Below, piece by piece: positions 1 to 6,067 of a stretch of 6,423 nucleotides of DNA; within the stretch, counting starts at the first letter, position 1; each line of letters begins with the position of its first letter. The DNA is from Ferruginibacter sp. Lineage in GTDB: Bacteria > Bacteroidota > Bacteroidia > Chitinophagales > Chitinophagaceae. The notes under the pieces are model-generated. The model saw only the letters and a program-made list of their open reading frames with translations, ran no database searches and had not been told where the DNA came from. The translations under genes were made by a program, and so were the position numbers. The stretch lies in contig JAGPDJ010000153.1 in the NCBI GenBank assembly GCA_018057635.1, positions 1-6,423 of the forward strand. Direction: 5' to 3'.

Positions 1-1
1 A

Positions 2-550
2 GACATCAGGTATGGCATGTTCTTTTCTGTACTGGTGATGTACTTCATCACATTAACAGCCGGCACTGTGCTGCACAACAGTGGTATTCATGAGATAAAC
101 ACGGTGGAAGATGCTGCCAAAGCCCTGAAACCAATTGCAGGAAATATGGCTTATATTTTATTTGCAACAGGTGTTATTGGCATCAGCTTTCTTGCCATAC
201 CTGTTTTAGCAGGATCCGTTTCTTATATCATAGCCGAAACATTTAACTGGAAAGAAGGGCTGAATAAAAAATTCCATGAAGCAAAGGAATTTTATTTTGT
301 TATGATCATTTCAACAATGGGCGGTTTAATTATTCAGCTGGCGGGTGTTGATCCTGTTAAGGCATTGTTGTATACTGCTGTATTGTATGGAATCACTGCC
401 CCAATTATTATTGCGATCATTTTACATATCTGCAACAATAAAAAAATCATGCAGGAATATACCAATAAAAAAGTATCAAACGGATTGGGGATATTTACAT
501 TGCTACTGATGAGTGTATCTGCAGGCTTGCTTATTTGGCTAATGATATGA
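2..550 (+). CDS. Nramp-family divalent metal transporter, C-terminal part (5' truncated by window edge)
   Basis: The reading frame is open from the first bases of the window (codons before the Met at 17 read D-I-R-Y-G), so this is the tail of a longer gene and the ATG at 17 is internal. The 182 visible residues are strongly hydrophobic and fit transmembrane helices 7 to 11 of the Nramp (natural resistance-associated macrophage protein) fold, at about residues 5-26, 46-78, 96-114, 118-143 and 160-181. Family-typical pieces are the LTAGTVLH segment, the ALKPIAG linker and the FLAIPVLAGS stretch followed by AET-FNW. Nramp proteins import Mn2+, Fe2+ or related metals with protons across the inner membrane. 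The metal-binding DPGN (TM1) and MPH (TM6) motifs lie upstream of the window, so the substrate cannot be checked; some Nramp relatives carry Mg2+ or Al3+. The gene converges on the Usp gene at 567, with 16 bp between stops and no obvious terminator hairpin. I am fairly sure of the family. Confidence 0.85.
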   Translation, partial: DIRYGMFFSVLVMYFITLTAGTVLHNSGIHEINTVEDAAKALKPIAGNMAYILFATGVIGISFLAIPVLAGSVSYIIAETFNWKEGLNKKFHEAKEFYFVMIISTMGGLIIQLAGVDPVKALLYTAVLYGITAPIIIAIILHICNNKKIMQEYTNKKVSNGLGIFTLLLMSVSAGLLIWLMI

Positions 551-566
551 TCTGCACTGATGGAAA

Positions 567-1421
567 TTACTGTTTCTTAAAACTCAACAGCGGAATTTTC
601 ATTGAATAAGACATGTTCTCTGTTTTTCCACCATAAAATATTTTATTCCAGAAACCACGTTCTTTTGTGAACATAACCAGGCACTGGTGTTTATTGGTTG
701 CCAGGTATTTTTTCAGTTGCTTTACCAATGAATAATCAACCGTTGCTTTCCTGGTAACCAATTTTATCTTCTTATACCCGCTTTTACTGATAACTGTATT
801 AGATTTAGCAATAATTGATTTACCGGTATCGATACCATAGTCAAAATACAAAACATCCACATTAGCATTTAAAGCTTTCGCAATTGGCAACAATCTGCCT
901 AATTCATAATCAAGGTTTTCAAGGTCTGATGAAAAAGCAATATTCCTGATGGCAGCGTATTTGTGCTTTTCAGGAATTGCGAGTACGGGTACCTGTGATT
1001 TTGAGATCAGGGCAGCTGTATTGGAACCAAAGAAAAACCTGTTTAGGCCTGTTGCACCGTGTGTAGCAGTTACGATCAAATCAGCATGTATTTTTTTTGC
1101 AACTTCTATGATATTCTCAACCAGCATCGGGTTTGACTCCACTATTATCTTTGTTGTAGCAGGTATTTTTTTTATGCCGAGGTATTTATACTCTTTGCTT
1201 ACCTGCGCTAACAATTTTTCAGTTTTAAAATTTATATCTTCATCAATCAGCATATTCACCTGGTCGTCTGATGCTGAAGCAGATGACAGTATATAGGGCG
1301 AGATATGGGCACAATGAAAAACAACCAGGTTTGCTTTTACAAAACCGCTTAGCCTGATGGCATATCTTAAAGCTACTGAAGCATTTTTTGAAAAATCGGA
1401 AGGAACCAATATTGTTTTCAT
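567..1421 (-). CDS. Two-domain universal stress protein (UspA family)
   Basis: This gene encodes 284 residues forming two Usp alpha/beta domains in tandem, about 1-150 and 155-284; a single-domain Usp is about 140-150 residues. Domain 1 opens with KTILVPSDFS, giving Asp9 at the place where MJ0577-type Usps contact adenine. It ends with a nucleotide loop at residues 119-133 that reads A-T-H-G then nine residues then G-S, so the consensus G-2X-G-9X-G-S/T has Ala119 in place of its first Gly. Domain 2 lacks a glycine loop; instead it has an FTKERGF segment (251-257) and ends M-S-Y-x-M-K-I-P-L-L. Usps are cytoplasmic stress proteins, often ATP- or AMP-binding, that modulate survival under starvation or low oxygen. 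The exact partner is unknown. It follows the Usp gene at 1498 with a 76-bp gap and is probably the last gene of the minus-strand block. The first ATG is used; there is no Shine-Dalgarno sequence. The similar start and size suggest it arose by duplication with its neighbour. Confidence 0.9.
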   Translation of the reverse strand: MKTILVPSDFSKNASVALRYAIRLSGFVKANLVVFHCAHISPYILSSASASDDQVNMLIDEDINFKTEKLLAQVSKEYKYLGIKKIPATTKIIVESNPMLVENIIEVAKKIHADLIVTATHGATGLNRFFFGSNTAALISKSQVPVLAIPEKHKYAAIRNIAFSSDLENLDYELGRLLPIAKALNANVDVLYFDYGIDTGKSIIAKSNTVISKSGYKKIKLVTRKATVDYSLVKQLKKYLATNKHQCLVMFTKERGFWNKIFYGGKTENMSYSMKIPLLSFKKQ

Positions 1422-1487
1422 GTTACAGTGTATTTATGTTATAAACTAAATGGTTTTTCCAGCGGTTTCCTGTTATTAAAATTCCCA

Positions 1488-1522
1488 CAAACATATTTTA
1501 CACTACCGGAATTGTAATCAAA
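1488..1522 (-). promoter_or_regulatory. Candidate Bacteroidota promoter for the Usp gene at 1421-567
   Basis: Read on the minus strand, TATGTTTG at 1495-1488 is an exact match to the Bacteroidota -7 element TAnnTTTG. TTTG at 1522-1519 can serve as the -33 element, with a 23-bp spacer, the upper end of the range reported for this phylum. The -33 part lies within the last codons of the preceding Usp gene and the -7 part just after its stop. Initiation would fall around 1481, giving a leader of about 60 nt. This would let the last gene of the block be expressed separately. It is a motif match only. Confidence 0.45.
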
Positions 1523-2343
1523 GGAATGTTTGTATGATATGACATTTTTGAGGAAACACTCTTATTGAAAACACTTTCAATAAAATTTCTTTTATGGGTA
1601 AACATAACAAGCATATCAACCTGGTTTGCTGCAATAAATTCGTCTATAGATTCCTGGAATTTATGTCCGTATAACCTTACAGCATCTACTTTAATATCTT
1701 TATAAATTGATTCCAGTTCCTGGCCGTAAGAAATGATACCCCTTGTATTTTCCAGGTAATCCGCTGCTTCAGCATCATCCTCATCTGTAAAAACAGCCAC
1801 AGTAACTTTTGAATTAAACAAACGGGCAATTTTAAATACCATTTCAGTATTAGCGGGCCGTTCATCAAAGTGATTTACAGCCATCATAATATTCTTTGGA
1901 ATTTGCCATTCACTTAAAATTGGCACTGCCATCACGGGAATATCAGACTTGCTTATAATAGCTGCTGTGATACTGCCTACAAGTTTTTCTTTAAACCCTG
2001 TATTTCCAAGTGTTCCCATAACAACCAGGCTGGCATTATTCTCTTTTGCAGCATCCAGGATTGCACTGGTAACAGTTCCGCCAAAAACCTGGTAAGTAAC
2101 ATCCAGGCGCATGGATTCCCTGATATTCTTACAGATCATTTCAAGTTCCATTTCTGCAGCTTCTTCACCCGGTAGCCCATACTTATTTTCCAATGCGGTT
2201 TTTTCCCTGAATGGAGTATCCAGTAAATCATTTACGTAAACGAGTATGATAGAAGCCCTGGCACCTGATGCGATTTCTACTGCAAAATCAAGTGTTTTAT
2301 TGGCATTGGGAGAGAAGTCCGTTGGTACCATGATTGTTTTCAT
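1498..2343 (-). CDS. Two-domain universal stress protein with intact nucleotide-binding loop
   Basis: This gene encodes 281 residues in two Usp domains, about 1-142 and 149-281. Domain 1 begins KTIMVPTDFS, with Asp9 at the adenine-contact position, and carries a complete Usp ATP-binding loop: G110-T-L-G113, nine residues, then G123-S124. Of the Usps in this window it is the only one with every glycine of G-2X-G-9X-G-S, so it is the best candidate for ATP or AMP binding. Domain 2 is diverged: it has no glycine loop, but has FTHKRNF (248-254) and the C-terminal M-S-Y-H-T-N-I-P-L signature shared with the other two complete Usps here. It acts presumably in the cytoplasm as a stress or energy-status protein. 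It lies 121 bp downstream of the P-type ATPase gene and 76 bp upstream of the next Usp, consistent with one transcription unit or with internal promoters. No Shine-Dalgarno sequence and no exact TAnnTTTG were seen upstream of the ATG. Confidence 0.92.
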   Translation of the reverse strand: MKTIMVPTDFSPNANKTLDFAVEIASGARASIILVYVNDLLDTPFREKTALENKYGLPGEEAAEMELEMICKNIRESMRLDVTYQVFGGTVTSAILDAAKENNASLVVMGTLGNTGFKEKLVGSITAAIISKSDIPVMAVPILSEWQIPKNIMMAVNHFDERPANTEMVFKIARLFNSKVTVAVFTDEDDAEAADYLENTRGIISYGQELESIYKDIKVDAVRLYGHKFQESIDEFIAANQVDMLVMFTHKRNFIESVFNKSVSSKMSYHTNIPLITIPVV

Positions 2344-2428
2344 AACCTGAATTTTATTCTACAAGTTATAGTAAAAAACATCACTTTAATAATGATAAAT
2401 GTCAGTTTTACAGATGATTGCCGGTTTT

Positions 2429-2460
2429 TGCATTGTATGCATAACTGTTAATCTATAGAT
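2429..2460. repeat. Short palindromes in the ATPase-Usp intergenic gap
   Basis: The 121-bp gap between the ATPase stop (2465) and the Usp start (2343) holds a small inverted repeat, TGCAT-TGT-ATGCA at 2429-2441, overlapping the palindrome TATGCATA. It also holds a perfect 10-bp palindrome, ATCTATAGAT, at 2451-2460, four bases past the ATPase stop. Neither has the GC-rich stem plus U-tract of a standard intrinsic terminator. They could be protein-binding sites or weak hairpins at the 3' end of the ATPase message, or chance in AT-rich DNA. Confidence 0.3.
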
Positions 2461-2464
2461 GATT

Positions 2465-4948
2465 TTACCGGAACCTGAACTTCTTCCAAATCTCAATCCA
2501 GCATGTGCTGGCTAAAGCAATAGCAGCGCAGGAAGCATAAGTTGTAAGTGGTAATGATTGCAACCTGAATAACTGCTGCATGAAGGGAATATATAAAAAT
2601 GATGCTAAAAAAATTAATGTAATAATAATGATTATAGGTACTAAATTATTCTTATATCTAAGTGTAGCCAGTACAGAAAAACGAAAAGAACGGTTTACAA
2701 GTGTAAGGAAAATATTACAAAACAACAGGGTAATGAATATTACAGTCCTTACCACTGTTTCATCTGCATCCTGGTGCAGGTAATAATAACCGGCACCCAG
2801 GCAACCTGCGGTGATGACAATACCCTGAACAATACTCAGCAGTAATTGATTGAAAGAGAGAAAAGTATTGCTCATCTTACGCGGTGGCCTGTTCATGGTT
2901 CCGGGCTCTATGGGTTCATTCTCATACATGATGGAACAGGTGGGCCCCATGATCAGTTCCAGGAATATAACATGCACCGGTGAAAAAATATCAGTAAACT
3001 CCCACATCAGCAATAATGGCATGGCCACGATTAATATGATGGGAATATGTATTGATACAATATACTGTATAGCTTTTTTAAGGTTATCATATATTTTACG
3101 GCCAAGTGCAACGGCTTCAACCATGTGCGAAAGATCATCATCCACCAAAATAAGGGAAGCTGCGGCTTTTGCCACTTCGCTGCCTCTTTTTCCCATGGCA
3201 ATTCCTATATGAGACGCTTTCAAAGCCGGCCCGTCATTTACGCCGTCGCCGGTCATGGCAACAACTTCAGCATTATCCTTCAGCGCTTCAATAACTTTCA
3301 TCTTTGCTTCCGGAAACATCCTGGCAAAAATATTTACTCCCTTTACCTGCTTTTGCAATTCAGCTGTATTCATTAACAGCACATCCTTGCCCAGCAATAC
3401 CTGTCCGTTGTTCTGTATTCCAACCTGGCTGGCAATTGCCATGGCAGTTTCTGCATAATCACCGGTAATAATTTTCACCTGTATTCCGGCATCATAAAAC
3501 TGTTCAATGGTTTTAGCAGCATTTTCAGCCGGGGGATCCTGGAATGCAATAAGCCCGAGGAACTGGAAAGTAAATTCAGATTGAGATGCGGGCCATTTTT
3601 TTTCATGCCAGATACCCTTTCCTACTCCTAACACACGGTACCCGTTGCTGGCGTAAGACAGTGATTGCTCCTCATACTTTTTCAGCATTGCCGGCGGCAA
3701 ATCACTCAGATTCAAAATAGCTTCCGGCGCCCCCTTTGCAGAAATGATCAAATCTGCATCCGGGCCTTTAAATATATGCGTCATCATCGGTGGCTTACCA
3801 CCTATCGGGTACTCGTGAATCTGCGTATACTGCAAACGTTTATCATTAGGGGCAGTTTTTCCGTACAATGCATGTATCGCTTTTTCCATCGGGTCAAATG
3901 GATTGGTTTCGCTCGACCACATGGCGTATTCAAGCAATATTTCCGGAATTGCCGCATCAGTACCGCAATGAACAGAAGTGCCTGTTGATGCATCATAAAG
4001 ATATTCCAGGTTCATCCTGTTCTGTGTTAATGTACCGGTTTTATCTACACAAATCACGGTGGCAGAACCCAGTGTTTCTACATATTGCGGTTGCTTAACT
4101 ATGATATTATTACGCAGCAGCCTGAATGCACCCAATGCCTGGAATGTACTGAATGCAACAGGTATCTCTTCGGGTAACAGGCTCATGGCAAGGGTTAGCC
4201 CCTTTAAAATGGAAGACATTAAATTACCCGTTTGATAAAAATTATATCCTATTACGAATACAAATGCAACCCCACCTATCCATACCATATTCTTTACAAA
4301 TGAACGAACCTGGATTTGTAAAGGGGTTTTGATCAAACTGATCCCAACCATCGACTGGCCGATCTTTCCAAACATGGTATTGCTGCCAACTGCGGTTACT
4401 TCTACTACGGCACTTCCACTGGTTACCAGGGTAGCCTTATACACACTGTCATGATTATCCGAAGTTTTATAAACCGGGAATGCCTCTCCTGTAAGGATTG
4501 ACTCATTTAATGAGAGATCATTGGCAGACCTGATCAATCCATCTGCTGCCGGCACTTCCCCTTCTTCTATCATTATGATGTCGCCTGTAACCACTTCTTC
4601 AGTAGGTATATGTAATTGCGCTCCGTTGCGAATTACTTTTGCCCTGCTTGCAGACAATTTTTTTAATGCCAATACAGCATTCCGGCTCCGGTATTCCTGG
4701 AAAATTGATATGCCCGAAACAATTAATATAGAAACTCCCATGATGAAACCTTCCTGGTATTGCCCGGCAAAAAAATAAATTAAACAGGCCAGCAGCAGCA
4801 GTATGAACATGGGTTCCATCACCACTTCTTTTAACACATGGATAAACAGCCGGTCTTCCTGCAAATCAACAGCATTTGAACCATGTTTTACCCTGGATGC
4901 AATTACCTCATCATTGGTGAGTCCACGGGAGATATCAGTTTCATTCAT
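2465..4948 (-). CDS. P2-type cation-transporting ATPase, substrate uncertain
   Basis: This is an 827-residue inner-membrane ion pump that couples ATP hydrolysis to cation movement. In order it has a cation-ATPase N-terminal domain (about 5-45), helices M1-M2 (about 43-85), an actuator domain with TGEA at 153-156, M3-M4 (about 218-275) with PEEIP at 259-263, and the phosphorylation loop DKTGTLT with Asp302. The nucleotide domain follows, with FDPMEK (351-356) and KGAPEA (405-410), then TGD at 495-497, the hinge TGDGVND at 566-572, and six C-terminal helices M5-M10. All catalytic motifs are intact, so it should be an active pump. Compared with the Ca2+ ATPase SERCA, M4 keeps the Glu309 equivalent (Glu260). 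My hand alignment puts His634 and Ile637 at SERCA Asn768 and Glu771, and Glu664, Met667 and Gly668 at Asn796, Thr799 and Asp800. A label of calcium ATPase is therefore not safe. The start is bounded: an in-frame TGA directly precedes the ATG at 4948. Usp genes flank it on both sides (82- and 121-bp gaps). Confidence 0.93.
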   Translation of the reverse strand: MNETDISRGLTNDEVIASRVKHGSNAVDLQEDRLFIHVLKEVVMEPMFILLLLACLIYFFAGQYQEGFIMGVSILIVSGISIFQEYRSRNAVLALKKLSASRAKVIRNGAQLHIPTEEVVTGDIIMIEEGEVPAADGLIRSANDLSLNESILTGEAFPVYKTSDNHDSVYKATLVTSGSAVVEVTAVGSNTMFGKIGQSMVGISLIKTPLQIQVRSFVKNMVWIGGVAFVFVIGYNFYQTGNLMSSILKGLTLAMSLLPEEIPVAFSTFQALGAFRLLRNNIIVKQPQYVETLGSATVICVDKTGTLTQNRMNLEYLYDASTGTSVHCGTDAAIPEILLEYAMWSSETNPFDPMEKAIHALYGKTAPNDKRLQYTQIHEYPIGGKPPMMTHIFKGPDADLIISAKGAPEAILNLSDLPPAMLKKYEEQSLSYASNGYRVLGVGKGIWHEKKWPASQSEFTFQFLGLIAFQDPPAENAAKTIEQFYDAGIQVKIITGDYAETAMAIASQVGIQNNGQVLLGKDVLLMNTAELQKQVKGVNIFARMFPEAKMKVIEALKDNAEVVAMTGDGVNDGPALKASHIGIAMGKRGSEVAKAAASLILVDDDLSHMVEAVALGRKIYDNLKKAIQYIVSIHIPIILIVAMPLLLMWEFTDIFSPVHVIFLELIMGPTCSIMYENEPIEPGTMNRPPRKMSNTFLSFNQLLLSIVQGIVITAGCLGAGYYYLHQDADETVVRTVIFITLLFCNIFLTLVNRSFRFSVLATLRYKNNLVPIIIIITLIFLASFLYIPFMQQLFRLQSLPLTTYASCAAIALASTCWIEIWKKFRFR

Positions 4949-4972
4949 TCATACTTTATTATGCCGTTTTAG

Positions 4973-5007
4973 ACAATTTATACAATATACTTTTATCTAT
5001 TTACAAA
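4973..5007 (-). promoter_or_regulatory. Weak candidate promoter for the P-type ATPase gene
   Basis: In the 82-bp gap between the upstream Usp stop and the ATPase start, the minus strand reads TTTG at 5007-5004, a 23-bp spacer, then TAAATTGT at 4980-4973. The -33 element is good, but the -7 element departs from TAnnTTTG in its last two bases. A second near-match, TATATTG, lies in the spacer. This may allow ATPase expression independent of the Usp upstream, or the genes may simply be cotranscribed. The support is weak. Confidence 0.22.
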
Positions 5008-5010
5008 GCG

Positions 5011-5024
5011 GTGATAAGTGATAA
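5011..5024. repeat. Tandem GTGATAA x2
   Basis: Two exact head-to-tail copies of GTGATAA lie at 5011-5017 and 5018-5024, immediately after the stop of the Usp gene at 5031. They sit just upstream of the candidate ATPase -33 element. They could be a small activator-binding repeat or chance; nothing else in the gap explains them. Confidence 0.4.
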
Positions 5025-5030
5025 ATAATG

Positions 5031-5903
5031 TTAGTGCTTTTCCGAAAAATCGTTTATGCCTGCTTCAGCTTTTGTATCTCCGGATTTCTGCTGATGTAGT
5101 AATAATAATGGTATATGTGTGTGAAAGATCAGGTGCGTTGTGGTACTTTCAACAAACAGCCTGTTTAAAAAACTATGCTTATGCGGAATCACCGCCATCA
5201 AATCTATCGAATTTTCTTCAGCATATTGCTCAAGTGCCTGGGCAACATTGCTGCCTTTCGGGAATTCATAAACAGGATTCATTTCCTTCAGGTTGTTAAG
5301 AATGGCAGTAGGCTGCAATCTTTTTGTATAGGTTTCCTGTAAACCCTCTTCAACTACCCAAACAACAGATAATTTAGAAGAAAATTTTTCACCCAGTTGT
5401 TTTAACATATCTACCGTTTCAGCAGATGTTTCCTGGTCCATATCACTGGCCAATGCAATGTTTACAGGTTTTTTAAAGGATGCATCTTCCGGCACAACCA
5501 GCAAAGGGATTTCAGTGAGCCGGGTCAATGCTGTTGTTGTACTGCCAAATACTCTCCTCAAACCTTTCGCAGTTGATTTCATACCACAAATGATCAGGTC
5601 GGCATTTTTTATCATTGCTTCAGTATTAATTGCTTTTGCAGCAGCACCTTCCGATCCGCAGATCTCAATATCTACCAGTTTATCAGGATTAATGATCTCA
5701 GATTCTTTAACCAGCAGTTCTTTAATATTGGACCAGACATCCTCAGTATTATACAAGATATAACTTTCCGGAACCTGCACCGGTGACTGAAATGCATGGA
5801 ATAAATACACTTTTGATGTAAAATATTTGGCCAGTTCAATGCCATAGATCGCTGCATTGCGGGAAGCAGCAGAGAAATCTGTTACAATAAATATATTTTT
5901 CAT
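5031..5903 (-). CDS. Two-domain universal stress protein, first gene of the minus-strand block
   Basis: This gene encodes 290 residues with two Usp domains, about 1-139 and 145-271, followed by a hydrophilic tail of some 20 residues (Q-K-S-G-D-T onward) that the other Usps here lack. Domain 1 starts KNIFIVTDFS with Asp9 in the usual place. Its nucleotide loop reads G107-M-K-S110, nine residues, G120-S121, so the second consensus Gly is Ser; binding may be kept or weakened. Domain 2 lacks the glycine loop and has PHKHSF (240-245), then EST (252-254) and the C-terminal HTHIPLL signature (261-267). It is probably a cytoplasmic stress protein. It is the promoter-proximal gene of the block, 82 bp ahead of the P-type ATPase gene, and diverges from the Usp-like gene at 6068. 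The start is the only sensible Met before the conserved beta-1 strand; there is no Shine-Dalgarno sequence. Regulation is plausibly through the inverted repeat at 5926-5949. Confidence 0.92.
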   Translation of the reverse strand: MKNIFIVTDFSAASRNAAIYGIELAKYFTSKVYLFHAFQSPVQVPESYILYNTEDVWSNIKELLVKESEIINPDKLVDIEICGSEGAAAKAINTEAMIKNADLIICGMKSTAKGLRRVFGSTTTALTRLTEIPLLVVPEDASFKKPVNIALASDMDQETSAETVDMLKQLGEKFSSKLSVVWVVEEGLQETYTKRLQPTAILNNLKEMNPVYEFPKGSNVAQALEQYAEENSIDLMAVIPHKHSFLNRLFVESTTTHLIFHTHIPLLLLHQQKSGDTKAEAGINDFSEKH

Positions 5904-5919
5904 TTTTCCTGATTTTAAA

Positions 5920-5927
5920 CAAATCTA
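5920..5927 (-). promoter_or_regulatory. Candidate -7 element for the minus-strand Usp-ATPase-Usp-Usp block
   Basis: The minus strand reads TAGATTTG at 5927-5920, an exact match to the Bacteroidota TAnnTTTG element, 16 bp before the ATG at 5903. Initiation would give a very short leader of roughly 10 nt. I found no clean TTG or TTTG at the -33 distance; the region there is TACTGTT-like and forms part of an inverted repeat, which would suit an activator-dependent or repressed promoter. Confidence 0.45.
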
Positions 5928-5949
5928 CTGTTCTGGAATAAAAACAGTA
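5926..5949. promoter_or_regulatory. Operator-like perfect inverted repeat TACTGTT-N10-AACAGTA
   Basis: TACTGTT at 5926-5932 and AACAGTA at 5943-5949 are exact reverse complements separated by 10 bp, spanning 24 bp about 23 bp upstream of the Usp start at 5903. The repeat begins within the candidate -7 element and covers the -7 to -33 spacer of the minus-strand promoter, where a dimeric repressor would block polymerase. Arm length and spacing suit a helix-turn-helix dimer. No regulator gene is in the window, so the binding protein is unknown. Confidence 0.45.
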
Positions 5950-5998
5950 ATGAGAGATATTACAAATCAGCCTGACAAATATCATATAATCCAATACT

Positions 5999-6027
5999 AC
6001 CTGTCATAATGAAAACTCCCAACAGGT
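5999..6027. repeat. Inverted repeat ACCTGT-N17-ACAGGT
   Basis: ACCTGT at 5999-6004 pairs exactly with ACAGGT at 6022-6027 across a 17-bp spacer. It ends 2 bp before the candidate -7 element of the plus-strand gene. It may be a second regulator site for the divergent promoter; a 6-bp arm with a long spacer can also arise by chance. Confidence 0.3.
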
Positions 6028-6029
6028 GA

Positions 6030-6037
6030 TATTTTTG
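6030..6037 (+). promoter_or_regulatory. Candidate -7 element for the plus-strand Usp-like gene
   Basis: TATTTTTG at 6030-6037 matches the Bacteroidota -7 consensus TAnnTTTG exactly, 30 bp upstream of the ATG at 6068, leaving a leader of about 25 nt. No TTG or TTTG was found 17-23 bp upstream; the inverted repeat at 5999-6027 occupies that position, so a regulator may replace the -33 contact. It is a motif match only. Confidence 0.45.
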
Positions 6038-6067
6038 AATTGGTTATCAATCAATAAATCAAAGCTC

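Noticed and set aside
551..566. Bidirectional terminator between the Nramp and Usp stops
   Set aside because: The 16-bp gap and its flanks contain no GC-rich stem with a T-tract on either strand.
949..1296. Plus-strand ORF of 115 codons antisense to the Usp gene at 567-1421
   Set aside because: It lies wholly within a well-supported Usp gene on the other strand, has no recognisable fold, and its Cys/Ser/Phe-rich composition is typical of a reverse-strand shadow.
2580..5021. Multiple plus-strand ORFs of 67-120 codons, and one short minus-strand ORF, within or overlapping the P-type ATPase gene
   Set aside because: All but the one at 4803-5021, which runs past the ATPase start, lie inside the coding region of an ATPase whose motifs are intact end to end; none shows family-like sequence.
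5018..5299. Plus-strand ORF of 93 codons overlapping the end of the Usp gene at 5031
   Set aside because: It is mostly antisense to a conserved Usp domain and its sequence looks non-protein-like.
5947..5964. GTAAT/ATTAC inverted repeat close to the main operator-like repeat
   Set aside because: The arms are only 5 bp and AT-rich, and they overlap the better 7-bp repeat; likely chance.
6038..6064. Repeated ATCAA/TTGAT-like words before the plus-strand gene, considered as an FNR/CRP-type box
   Set aside because: The words do not form the dyad TTGAT-N4-ATCAA at the right spacing.
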